Source: an uncultured Clostridia bacterium (GTDB lineage: Bacteria > Bacillota > Clostridia > Christensenellales > UBA1242). Taken from it: 27,188 nt of DNA. A model generated the notes under the pieces. It was not told the origin of the DNA, made no database searches, and saw only the letters and a list, made by a program, of their open reading frames with translations. The position numbers and the translations under genes were made by a program. The stretch spans positions 1-27,188 of the forward strand of contig CANRMV010000002.1 in NCBI GenBank assembly GCA_947631875.1, given 5' to 3'. This document shows positions 6,546-14,151 of this stretch, one piece after another. Numbering within the stretch: the stretch's first letter is position 1; each line of letters opens with the position of its first letter.

Positions 6546-8579
6546 ATGAACAAAGACGAAGTGAAAATTTTGCAAGAGGTAAAAGAATTGTATTGTTTGC
6601 CGGTTACATTTAAGATATCTGAGGCGATTGAAAAAAATATTGAGGTGGCAATAAAACACCTTTACCCAAAGGATAGTGAAAAGGACCAGAAAAAAGAAAA
6701 GATTAAAGAACTTGTAAAATCTGCTGAGGTTGAGTTTAAAAAGAATGGCATTGTGTTAAATTTGGATCAATACGAATCGGAATCCGATTATTATATTCAC
6801 GGTGATTCAAAAAAGTTTGATAAACTGTTAGACAAGTTTGTTTTAATTGTTAACGATTCTCAAAAAACTTTAAAAATGGTGAAATTTGACAATAAAAATG
6901 TCCTCAACATTTCTTTAAAGCCAACTGTGAAAGGTGAGCAAGTTAATATAACTTTTGTGGTGAAAAAATGGAATGACGTTATTAAATATAAAAATTTTGC
7001 AAGCACACAGGATATTTGGGCACAAAAACATTTTAAATGTTCCAACAATATTTATGACAAAAGTAACAGCAATTTTGATGGAATTTTGATTAAATTGGAA
7101 GATGAAAAGGATTATACTTTCTTAAAATCGGATTATAATTTTGAAAAAAACAAGAGAAAATTTTATGTGGGAGTTGCCGATGTATTGAAAGACTTTAAAA
7201 ACAAGTTTGAAGATGGGGACATTGCTTTGTTTGTGGAAAATCAAAGTGATGATTTTAAGATAATAGATTACTTTGTATATAAAAAGGGACAATGGCAAAT
7301 TTACAAGCCTTTAAGTGACGTGTTATCGAGCAGATTAAAAGGCTTTCCAATAATAGAGTATTTAGACAAAGACCAAGAATTGAAAAAAATAAAAAAGAAA
7401 GACAAAGATAAAAATGACATTGAAAATATAAAAACTTGTCTTAAAAATGGAAGCTATTACAAATATCCAAATGGAAGAAATTTGTATGACTTGTTCTCAG
7501 AGACTCGAAAAAGAAAAGTTTTAGACGAAAATGAACCTTCCAAAGACGAAAAAGTTGAAGGGGCAAACAAACCGCTTTCACCAAAACCAGTGAACACGCT
7601 ACTTAAAAGTTTTTCAAAATTTGGCAATGTGATTTTTTATGGCGTGCCTGGTTGTGGAAAAAGTTATTTTATCAAAGACTTGCTTAATGGTGTTGACTTG
7701 GAATATTATTCCAGAGTTTTGTTCCACCCAGAATATACTTATGCGGATTTTGTTGGACAGTTGTTGCCAAAGAGAGAGAACAAAGAACTTGCATATCCTT
7801 TTGTTCCGGGACCATTTACTGAAATATTAAACAAAGCCTTGCATGATGCTGAGCACGATTATTTTTTAATTATTGAAGAAATCAATCGCGGAAACGCACC
7901 ACAAATTTTTGGCGATATTTTTCAGTTGTTGGACAGAGACTCTGAGGGGAATAGCGAATATGCAATTTATAATGCAGATATTTTGAAAATTCTAAATGAA
8001 AATGGTGGCAATTTTAAAGATGTTAAAATCCCAAAAAATTTGATTATTTTTGCCACTATGAACACTTGCGACCAAAATGTTTTTGTGCTTGACACTGCCT
8101 TTAAGCGCAGGTGGAGAATGCACAGGATTGAAAACACTTTTGATGACATCGAAAATTCTCAACACAAAGAGCAAATTCACCACAAAATTGCCGATTTGAA
8201 AATTGGCGAAAAAGACCTTGAATGGAGAGTTTTTGCCAAAGCAATAAATGAAGCGATTGTTGATATAAATGACGGCTTTGAAGAGGATAAACAGTTGGGA
8301 GTTTGGTTTGTAAGCGAGAAAGAACTTAAAGATGTTGATGCTTTTTCAGAAAAAGTGTTTATGTATTTGTGGAACGATGTTTTCAAGTTTGAAAGGAGCA
8401 GGCTTTTCAACACCAGAGAATACAAAACTTTGGATGAAATTATAAAGACCTTTTCAAAAACAACAGATGAAGAAATCACTGTGGGAGATGTGGAAAAAAT
8501 TAAACTTAACAAGCGTTTCAATGTTTTTAATGAAAATATTTTGATAAGAATGTTGGAACTGTCTAAAACACAAAGATAA
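6546..8579 (+). CDS. McrB-family AAA+ GTPase, restriction subunit 1 (LlaJI R1-like)
   Basis: McrB-type proteins are GTP-driven AAA+ motors that bind DNA through an N-terminal domain and power a partner nuclease (McrC or LlaJI R2). The 677-residue product has an N-terminal part of about 340 residues with no motif I recognise, probably the recognition module. The motor domain follows: GVPGCGKS (residues 366-373, Walker A), FHPEYTYADFVGQ, FVPGPF, LIIEEINRGNAPQIFGDIF (near 440, Walker B with the McrB EEINRGN signature), and ATMNTCDQN with FKRRW (sensor and arginine finger). The usual GTP-reading MNTAD motif reads MNTCD here. A consensus promoter precedes it, and the nuclease gene starts three bases after its stop, so the two are one operon. 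Confidence 0.85.
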   Translation: MNKDEVKILQEVKELYCLPVTFKISEAIEKNIEVAIKHLYPKDSEKDQKKEKIKELVKSAEVEFKKNGIVLNLDQYESESDYYIHGDSKKFDKLLDKFVLIVNDSQKTLKMVKFDNKNVLNISLKPTVKGEQVNITFVVKKWNDVIKYKNFASTQDIWAQKHFKCSNNIYDKSNSNFDGILIKLEDEKDYTFLKSDYNFEKNKRKFYVGVADVLKDFKNKFEDGDIALFVENQSDDFKIIDYFVYKKGQWQIYKPLSDVLSSRLKGFPIIEYLDKDQELKKIKKKDKDKNDIENIKTCLKNGSYYKYPNGRNLYDLFSETRKRKVLDENEPSKDEKVEGANKPLSPKPVNTLLKSFSKFGNVIFYGVPGCGKSYFIKDLLNGVDLEYYSRVLFHPEYTYADFVGQLLPKRENKELAYPFVPGPFTEILNKALHDAEHDYFLIIEEINRGNAPQIFGDIFQLLDRDSEGNSEYAIYNADILKILNENGGNFKDVKIPKNLIIFATMNTCDQNVFVLDTAFKRRWRMHRIENTFDDIENSQHKEQIHHKIADLKIGEKDLEWRVFAKAINEAIVDINDGFEEDKQLGVWFVSEKELKDVDAFSEKVFMYLWNDVFKFERSRLFNTREYKTLDEIIKTFSKTTDEEITVGDVEKIKLNKRFNVFNENILIRMLELSKTQR

Positions 8580-8582
8580 AAG

Positions 8583-9887
8583 ATGGCACAAATAGCGTTT
8601 AAAATTCCAATAGATAAAAAAGATATAGATTATATTGGCTTTGACCCAGAAACACAAAATTCTATATTTGTTTTTCCATGCCAATATTTTCCAGACTACA
8701 AGGGCAGAACAATAACAATTAAAGATGTGCCAAAAAATGAATATGAATCTCTGAAACATGAAGCGAAAAAGATTTTAGACATAATAGCAGAAAGTCAATT
8801 TGAGTTGCAAGAAGGGGAAAGCAGGAAGGGGTATTTGCTTTATCAGGCTTTCCTTTGGATTTTAAGAGACTATTTGAAAAATGGCTATTACAAAGAAACT
8901 CAAATTGAAACCAAGCCTTTTTCTGCCGGAAAAATAAATTGGAAAAAAACAGTTAAAACAAACAATATGCTGTTTGACAAGGACAATTTTATTTTTAGAT
9001 ATTTATATAAATTTAGGCGCAAAATTGATGAAAATCAAATAATCACCGAAATTTACAAATGTTGCCTGGCGTATGCGGTTGAAAATTTGGGTTGGTATTA
9101 TGATTTGTATCATGTGGACCGTTCTATTTTTAATATCGAAAACAAAGAGGCACGCTCTTTTATGATAACCTTCTTAAAACAAAGGTTGTCAAACAGTTTT
9201 TTAGATTATAAAAAACAAATTATTAATTGTTTGCTTGATATTTTGCAGGAGCGAGAAAGCGGCCAAACCACAAAATATTTTTGCGCTAGCGATAAAGAAT
9301 TTGAGTATGTGTTTGAAAAAATTGTTCTTAAAACGCTTGGAACGGAAAATGTAAAAGACTTTTATTCCCATGCATCCTATTTTTTAAATCACAAGCAAGT
9401 TAAAGCGTCAAATTTAAGGCCAGACACCATTCTAAGCGCGCAAAGAACCGAAAAAAATGAGATTGTTGATTATTTGGTTGTTATAGATTCAAAATATTAC
9501 AACTTTGGCTATGGAAACAGGAGCGTTAGGGATTTGCCGCAATCTGCAGATGTCGTCAAACAAATAGGTTATGCTGAATACATTATAAACAACAAATTGC
9601 AAAGAGATGACGGCAAAATTTGGAAGGTGAAATCAGCATTCTTACTTCCTTATTCAAAAAGTCATCAAACGAGCGACATAGATGATGACACTTTTGAATA
9701 TGTGGGATATGCCACAGATAACAATGAGGGCGAAACAAAAAGGGCAGAGAATATCTTTTTGGACAAAAAAGTGTATGTGTTTTTGGTGGATTTAAAAACG
9801 ATAATAGATGTGTATTACAGCAATGATAAAGTCAAGAAACGCAAACTGCAAGCAAAATTTTTAGACTCTCTCTTGAAGTTCAATTAA
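8583..9887 (+). CDS. LlaJI-family (McrC-like) restriction endonuclease subunit
   Basis: This subunit would cut DNA when driven by the GTPase encoded just upstream. The 434-residue product has a McrC-type N-terminal scaffold and then a PD-(D/E)XK nuclease core: a conserved acidic start at SNLRPDTIL (near residue 280), followed by YLVVIDSKYYNFG (near 300), giving D...DxK. The SADVVKQIGYAEYI helix follows, with its Gln as in Vsr-like and McrC nucleases. The overall pattern is that of the LlaJI endonuclease family. Known LlaJI systems also carry two cytosine methyltransferases; none is adjacent here. The 4-base distance to the upstream gene and lack of a strong ribosome site suggest translational coupling. 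A weak A/T-rich terminator may follow. Confidence 0.8.
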   Translation: MAQIAFKIPIDKKDIDYIGFDPETQNSIFVFPCQYFPDYKGRTITIKDVPKNEYESLKHEAKKILDIIAESQFELQEGESRKGYLLYQAFLWILRDYLKNGYYKETQIETKPFSAGKINWKKTVKTNNMLFDKDNFIFRYLYKFRRKIDENQIITEIYKCCLAYAVENLGWYYDLYHVDRSIFNIENKEARSFMITFLKQRLSNSFLDYKKQIINCLLDILQERESGQTTKYFCASDKEFEYVFEKIVLKTLGTENVKDFYSHASYFLNHKQVKASNLRPDTILSAQRTEKNEIVDYLVVIDSKYYNFGYGNRSVRDLPQSADVVKQIGYAEYIINNKLQRDDGKIWKVKSAFLLPYSKSHQTSDIDDDTFEYVGYATDNNEGETKRAENIFLDKKVYVFLVDLKTIIDVYYSNDKVKKRKLQAKFLDSLLKFN

Positions 9888-9920
9888 ACAAGAAAAGCCT
9901 GTGTATTTTGGAAATTGTCA

Positions 9921-9946
9921 AAAATATTTGAGCAAATATCTTTTTT
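9921..9946 (+). terminator. Possible A/T-rich terminator after the nuclease gene
   Basis: AATATTTG/CAAATAT-type complementarity around AG, followed by six T (9941-9946). The stem has little G/C, so efficiency is uncertain. Confidence 0.35.
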
Positions 9947-10001
9947 ATCGTTAAATTTTTTAAAAACACGTGAAAAAACTTACAAAATTATTTTAACTAT
10001 A

Positions 10002-10010
10002 TGCTATAAT
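10002..10010 (+). promoter_or_regulatory. Extended -10 promoter of the type II R-M pair
   Basis: TGCTATAAT at 10002-10010 is a perfect TGn-extended -10 box. No good -35 is seen. The expected start near 10017 leaves GGAG (10020-10023) as the ribosome site for the ATG at 10030. The same 9-mer occurs before the decayed gene at 20255. Confidence 0.6.
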
Positions 10011-10029
10011 TAAATTGTTGGAGAAAGCC

Positions 10030-11175
10030 ATGAATCAAAAGAATATCACAGTTAAATATATAAAATCTTTGGGCAAGGAAAAAAGTGAAGCAAATTTTGA
10101 CTTACTTGAAAAGCTTTATGAAGAAGAATTTCCAATAGAGATAAAAAGAGAAATCGTGTCTTCTATTGGCAGGCAAAGCAACAAGAGCCGAGTTCATGAC
10201 TTCATAGAAAAACATGCGTTTCAAAAATCAACTTATATGGAACTTGTTTATCAAATGTATAGAACAACTCTTTATAATTATAAGAGTTTTGAATTTAAAG
10301 ATTTGGCTGATAGAATAGAGGCATTTTATAATAATGAAATTATAAAAAAAATGAAAGAATTTTACTTTTATGACAAAAAAATATACAGAACAAAAAAAAT
10401 AGATAAAATAGAAAACCCAACAGTGTTAGTTGGTGACAGCGCAATAACTTTAAAAAAACTACCAAATGAATGCATTCAATTAATTTTCACATCTCCTCCA
10501 TATTATAACGCTAGGCAATATTCCGATTATCATTCCTATAATGATTATTTGCAAAAAATGAAAGAAGTTTTGCTTGAATGCAATAGAGTTTTAGAAGATG
10601 GAAGATTTATCGTAATAAACGTTTCGCCGGTGATTACAAAACGGCCAGGAAGAGAATTTGAAAGCATTAGATATCCAATACATTTTGATTTTCACAAATT
10701 ATTGACAGAGAGCGGATTTTCGTTCATTGATGAAATAATTTGGATAAAACCTCAGTATTGCGTTCCAAACAGAAATGGGGGATATGAGCAAACAGGAAAG
10801 CCATTATCTTATAAACCAAATTGTATAACTGAAAGCCTTCTTGTTTACAGGAAAAATGCGAATTTCTTGCTGGATGAAAACATCAAAAAATATCCAAATA
10901 AAAAAAATATTGACACCGAAATTGATGCAACAAATTGTTGGTATATTAATCCTAAAAGTGATAAAAATCATCCGGCCGTATTCCCAGAAGAATTGTGCCG
11001 AAGAGTGATTAAGTATTATTCTTTTGAAAATGATGTTGTGCTGGACCCATTCGCTGGCTCTGGGACATTTGGCAGAGTTGCGATAAAGGAACACAGGGTG
11101 CCTGTGTTATGTGAAATTAATGAAGATTATGTTAAAACAATTATAAAAGGAGGGAATTATGACATTCGAAACTGA
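10030..11175 (+). CDS. Type II DNA methyltransferase, beta-class (N4-cytosine or N6-adenine)
   Basis: The enzyme would methylate an exocyclic amino group in the target of the endonuclease encoded next. The 381-residue product has the beta-class order: catalytic TSPPY (S155-Y158) first, and the AdoMet-binding DPFAGSGT (339-346) near the C-terminus, with a target-recognition part between. SPPY is more frequent among N4-cytosine enzymes, which fits the CfrBI-like partner, but N6-adenine is not excluded. About 130 N-terminal residues before the fold look helical and may act in recognition. A TTG at 10015 could extend the frame, but GGAG six bases before the ATG at 10030 sets the start. The last 17 bases overlap the start of the nuclease gene. 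Confidence 0.88.
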   Translation: MNQKNITVKYIKSLGKEKSEANFDLLEKLYEEEFPIEIKREIVSSIGRQSNKSRVHDFIEKHAFQKSTYMELVYQMYRTTLYNYKSFEFKDLADRIEAFYNNEIIKKMKEFYFYDKKIYRTKKIDKIENPTVLVGDSAITLKKLPNECIQLIFTSPPYYNARQYSDYHSYNDYLQKMKEVLLECNRVLEDGRFIVINVSPVITKRPGREFESIRYPIHFDFHKLLTESGFSFIDEIIWIKPQYCVPNRNGGYEQTGKPLSYKPNCITESLLVYRKNANFLLDENIKKYPNKKNIDTEIDATNCWYINPKSDKNHPAVFPEELCRRVIKYYSFENDVVLDPFAGSGTFGRVAIKEHRVPVLCEINEDYVKTIIKGGNYDIRN

Positions 11176-12031
11176 TGTTATTAACGCAACCGTAGATAAA
11201 TTGTTGCAAGGTAAGGATTATAGAGATGAAGTAATAAAAGCTATAAATGCAAAGTTTTTAGATTTTACAATGGGATTTTTTAAAAATATAGTCAATGCTA
11301 AAATGAACGATAAAAGAATCACTTTGGATTGGTATAAAGATAATTTTATAAATTCCAGCAACCATACGGCAGATGAAGCTGCGATATTTGCAGGTTTAAA
11401 TAAAAAAACAATAACAAACATATATAAACATGCAACCAAAGATATAGTGTTAAAAGTTGCAAATGATAATTTTGAATATTTGAGCAATCTTATTGGTGCG
11501 ATGGAAAACGATGAAAACACCGACTTGGCAGTTTCTATAAAAATTAATTATAAGAAAGATGCGGTTAAATTGTCATTAACGGAAAGTTTGTTAGTGATAA
11601 ATGCTTTGGCCACAAAGAAAATGCAACTAAGAGGCGGTGCTTGGAGTTCTATTGGCAAAAAGGTTGAAAAACCATTAATTGATAAACTTTGTTCATTGGC
11701 AGGAGTTCCTTCTGCAAATATTGATAGATCAACTTTTAAAAAAGATAAGACCAAAAGCTTTGATAGAGAGGTTGATTACAAATTGATAAGTAAAAATGGA
11801 AAAATTTACAGAATCGAAGTGAAATTAATGGGAAAAGGCAATCCGGAAAGCGCCGATGCAACCATAGCAAGAGATAGTGATATTTTTGTTGCCGACACAT
11901 TAAGCACTCAAAACTGTAACCAATTACAAAGTCGAGGTGTAGATTATTTGGTGCTAAAAGATAACAATAATGTTTTAGCAAATTTTAAACAAATTCTGAA
12001 AAAAAGGAATATCCCTTTCACAAATAAATAA
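11159..12031 (+). CDS. Type II restriction endonuclease, CfrBI-like
   Basis: The protein would cut unmodified DNA at the site protected by the upstream methyltransferase. The 290-residue product has a helical N-terminal half and then a probable PD-(D/E)XK core: REVDYKLI (Asp), GKIYRIEVKLMGKGNPESAD (the ExK pair), and DIFVADTL. The RGGAWSSIGKKVEKPL segment before it recalls the CfrBI endonuclease family; this is my recollection, not a search result. CfrBI itself pairs with an N4-cytosine methyltransferase and cuts CCWWGG. The start ATG has AAAGGAGGG just upstream, inside the methyltransferase gene, and the genes overlap by 17 bp, which implies translational coupling with methyltransferase made first. 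Confidence 0.75.
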   Translation: MTFETDVINATVDKLLQGKDYRDEVIKAINAKFLDFTMGFFKNIVNAKMNDKRITLDWYKDNFINSSNHTADEAAIFAGLNKKTITNIYKHATKDIVLKVANDNFEYLSNLIGAMENDENTDLAVSIKINYKKDAVKLSLTESLLVINALATKKMQLRGGAWSSIGKKVEKPLIDKLCSLAGVPSANIDRSTFKKDKTKSFDREVDYKLISKNGKIYRIEVKLMGKGNPESADATIARDSDIFVADTLSTQNCNQLQSRGVDYLVLKDNNNVLANFKQILKKRNIPFTNK

Positions 12032-12148
12032 TTTGAAAGCGTTTGTATGTAAAGCATGAATGGGTTTAACATTTAGCACAGAATGAAAAACTCTTAAAGT
12101 ATAATCGTCAATTAAGTTAAAAAAATTTTTGAATAAGAACAAATTAAA

Positions 12149-12171
12149 AAGACGACTGAATAAGCCGTCTT
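12149..12171 (+). terminator. Hairpin after the R-M pair, weak terminator
   Basis: AAGACG (12149-12154) pairs with CGTCTT (12166-12171), extended by CT/AG inside. The T-run is short (TTATTTG), so termination may be partial. Confidence 0.45.
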
Positions 12172-12185
12172 ATTTGCTAGTGAAT

Positions 12186-12213
12186 TGGTGCAACCGAGCA
12201 GATTTGAACTGCT
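12186..12213 (-). other. tRNA 3'-end fragment, candidate attachment-site remnant
   Basis: Read on the minus strand this is AGCAG (T-stem), TTCAAAT (T-loop with the invariant TTC), CTGCT (T-stem, perfect pairing), CGGTTGC (acceptor 3' half), A (discriminator) and CCA. Upstream on that strand no anticodon arm, D-arm or matching 5' acceptor GCAACCG is present, so it is not a whole tRNA gene. Such 3' ends are typical crossover sites of tyrosine recombinases. Confidence 0.65.
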
Positions 12214-12414
12214 CTATCGCGTAAGAAAAGAAATTTGGTTATTTTATCTTTTTTGGCGTTAATTTTGGCAATTTTAAGCAAAATTATTGTCAAAATTAGG
12301 CTTTTTCATTAAAATTTCACACCAACTTTCTTATCTTTAACTCAATCGCCATCAAATTTATGGTGGCGAAATGGTGACTTTTTGCCCAGTTTTTGCCGTT
12401 TGGTGTACAATTTC
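12214..12414. other. Gene-free A/T-rich spacer with one hairpin
   Basis: No credible gene is seen. TCGCCATCA (12346-12354) and TGGTGGCGA (12361-12369) form a hairpin with one mismatch, without a T-run on the plus strand. It lies just beyond the stop of the minus-strand gene ending at 12415. Confidence 0.4.
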
Positions 12415-12714
12415 TTATTTTTTCGCTTTATGATTGTGATAATGTCCATGCAAATGAAGTTGTTTGCTGTTATCATTTTTATTAAAATTAATATTTCTTG
12501 TGGAATTATCGATTTCAACCTTGGGTTGTCTTAATTCTCTTTTAGCGATGTCAATCTCAACATTATTTTTATGAATTTTGCCATTTATTTTATTTATCTT
12601 CTTTTCATCTAATGTGGGATTTAATTTGGATCTTTTATCTCTCAATCTTTGAGTTGAGGCATCTGCCTTTCTTATTCTATCAGATGGATTTTTATTTTTT
12701 GAAAATAGTGACAT
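12415..12714 (-). CDS. Small basic coiled-coil-like protein with His-rich tail, unknown
   Basis: The 99-residue product is very Lys/Arg/Asn-rich and starts MSLFSKNKNPSDRIRKAD. Residues 15-65 have a heptad-like charged helix pattern, and the tail HLHGHYHNHK could bind metal. No family is recognised. The start is supported by AAAGGAG eight bases upstream and by an extended -10 box (12736-12744). It lies downstream of, and in the same direction as, the Fic gene, separated by 56 bp, so it may also receive read-through from it. Composition is low-complexity, but the signals argue for a real gene. Confidence 0.6.
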   Translation of the reverse strand: MSLFSKNKNPSDRIRKADASTQRLRDKRSKLNPTLDEKKINKINGKIHKNNVEIDIAKRELRQPKVEIDNSTRNINFNKNDNSKQLHLHGHYHNHKAKK

Positions 12715-12735
12715 GTTTTTTTTCTCCTTTAGTTT

Positions 12736-12744
12736 ATTATAACA
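12736..12744 (-). promoter_or_regulatory. Extended -10 box of the small basic protein gene
   Basis: TGTTATAAT on the minus strand (12744-12736); start expected near 12729, leader about 15 nt with AAAGGAG. Confidence 0.5.
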
Positions 12745-12770
12745 TATTTTTTCAAGGTTTGTATTGATTT

Positions 12771-13673
12771 TTAATATCTAATTCTAAAATAATCCAAAAT
12801 TTGTTTATATAAGTCTTGTCCAAAGCGGCAGGTTTCAATTAAATAGTTTCTTTCGTTATTCCATTCTTTAAGGCCGCGATAATATAGCCATTTATTCGCA
12901 TCATCAATGTAAAATGGCACAATGTTGTTTTTTAAACACTCTTTAAAGGCAATAAGCCTGCCAACACGCCCGTTGCCATCTTGGAATGGGTGTATGGTTT
13001 CAAATCTATAATGGAATTCAACAATATTTTCAAAGGTGACTTTTTTAAGAGAATTATACCAATCAAGAAGTTCTTTCATTTTTTTTGCCACATCTTCTGG
13101 GGGAGTGGTTTCGATTCCGCCAACAGTGTTCGGTGCAACCTTATATTGACCGGCACCGTAAGTTTTTGATTGCTCTGTACCTTCCTTTAAGAAGTGATGC
13201 AGATTTTTTATAAGCGTCACTGTCAATTCAGCGGTTGCAAAATCGATTACATAATCAATGCACCTGAAATGGTTGTTTGTTTCAATTACATCATCTAATT
13301 GAATGTTTGCAGGAAGTTCGCCAAGTGTTTTTGTTTCAAAGATATATCGGGTTTGATCTTCGGTAAGTTTGCTACCTTCAATATGATTTGAATTATATGT
13401 TAATTTAATTTGTGTTTCGTGATACAGGCCGCCACCTAATTTCAACATTTTTTCTTTTTGCAGAGTTTGTAAAATGTGGTTGGCTTCAAGAATGTCGTCA
13501 AAATCGGCATCTAAAAATGCCAAAATCTTGCCAACAACATTGTCGTTGATATCTTCGCCTTTGCTTATTTTTGCAATTGTGCGCGAGGATATGCCGACTT
13601 TTTCACATAAGGCGGATTTTGTTATGCCTTTTCGCTTTAATAGTTCCTTTAATTTTGCTTCATTGATAATCAT
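12771..13673 (-). CDS. HTH (XRE-type) plus Fic domain protein
   Basis: Fic enzymes usually transfer AMP from ATP onto target proteins; many act as toxins. The 300-residue product has an XRE-like helix-turn-helix at about residues 4-55 (KSALCEKVGISSRTIAKISKG), an inhibitory-helix motif SNHIEG at 95-100 matching (S/T)xxxE(G/N), and the full catalytic motif HPFQDGNGR at 228-236 with its His. Presence of the inhibitory motif in the same chain implies self-restraint (class II Fic). A GTG two codons upstream is possible, but GGAG five bases before the ATG at 13673 fixes the start. The fused DNA-binding domain and the three matching sites over its promoter (13683-13760) point to autoregulation. Confidence 0.88.
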   Translation of the reverse strand: MIINEAKLKELLKRKGITKSALCEKVGISSRTIAKISKGEDINDNVVGKILAFLDADFDDILEANHILQTLQKEKMLKLGGGLYHETQIKLTYNSNHIEGSKLTEDQTRYIFETKTLGELPANIQLDDVIETNNHFRCIDYVIDFATAELTVTLIKNLHHFLKEGTEQSKTYGAGQYKVAPNTVGGIETTPPEDVAKKMKELLDWYNSLKKVTFENIVEFHYRFETIHPFQDGNGRVGRLIAFKECLKNNIVPFYIDDANKWLYYRGLKEWNNERNYLIETCRFGQDLYKQILDYFRIRY

Positions 13674-13682
13674 AAACACTCC

Positions 13683-13760
13683 AAATCTTTACTTTGACAA
13701 ATATATTATATCAAAAAAGTAAAGATTTTACAACTGTTTGAACATAAAAAGTAAAGATTT
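13683..13760 (-). promoter_or_regulatory. Fic-gene promoter with three copies of a 13-bp operator
   Basis: TATAAT (13710-13705, minus strand) and TTGTAA (13733-13728) are 17 bp apart. AAAGTAAAGATTT occurs at 13716-13728 (in the spacer) and 13748-13760 (upstream of -35), and inverted as AAATCTTTACTTT at 13683-13695 (just after the start site). The starts are 33 and 32 bp apart, about three helical turns. The HTH of the Fic protein is the obvious candidate ligand. Confidence 0.7.
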
Positions 13761-13761
13761 T

Positions 13762-13890
13762 TTATTTTTTACGCTTTTTAGGATATCGGTTTGAAATGGC
13801 AAGTCTCTTTTCAATTTGCTCGCCGCCGTTGTTGATCACTGAGCAATATCGCACATATTCTTTAAGGAGTTCGATTGATTGATGCGTTTT
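13762..13890 (-). pseudogene. C-terminal remnant of a decayed gene
   Basis: On the minus strand an open frame of 42 codons ends with TAA (13764-13762) and reads as natural protein, including HQSIELLKEYVRYC, GGEQIEKRLAISNRYP and a basic KKRKK end. Directly upstream in frame is TGA (13893-13891), and the neighbouring frame carries GGAGG plus ATG with only nine codons, so no intact gene remains. I cannot name the family. The bases 13891-14046 upstream show no gene. Confidence 0.4.
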
Positions 13891-14046
13891 TCATAAAACT
13901 CCTCCAAGTTGTTTGACCCTATAAATCGTTTTTACGAAAAAGCTAAGTCATTTTGAAAGAAAATATAAACAATTTATGCGCAGGATAGACTGGAGTTTTC
14001 CTAAGCGGTTGTTCTATCGATATAAAACCAAAAACTTGTAGATTTT

Positions 14047-14143
14047 CTCCAGATAGTTGCAAAAAACACAACTTTTTGGAGCAAATAATATGAAAAATTG
14101 TTGATTTTCTCCAAAAAGTGTGATATAATGCAACTATCTGGAG
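14047..14143 (+). promoter_or_regulatory. abiE promoter with nested inverted-repeat operators
   Basis: TTGATT (14101-14106) and TATAAT (14124-14129) are 17 bp apart. CTCCAGATAGTTGCA (14047-14061) and TGCAACTATCTGGAG (14129-14143) are a perfect 15-bp inverted repeat; inside lies ACTTTTTGGAG (14071-14081) with CTCCAAAAAGT (14109-14119). The four half-sites share the core CTCCA/TGGAG and cover the spacer, the -10 and the ribosome site. AbiEi antitoxins are known to repress their own operon through inverted repeats. Confidence 0.75.
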
Positions 14144-14151
14144 GAAATATT

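Noticed and set aside
8177..8521. 114-residue minus-strand ORF
   Set aside because: It is fully inside the McrB-like gene, is Ser/Leu-rich as expected of an antisense frame, and has no start signal.
12181..12260. A complete tRNA gene on the minus strand
   Set aside because: Only the T-arm and acceptor 3' half are found; no anticodon arm, D-arm or 5' acceptor GCAACCG lies within tRNA distance.
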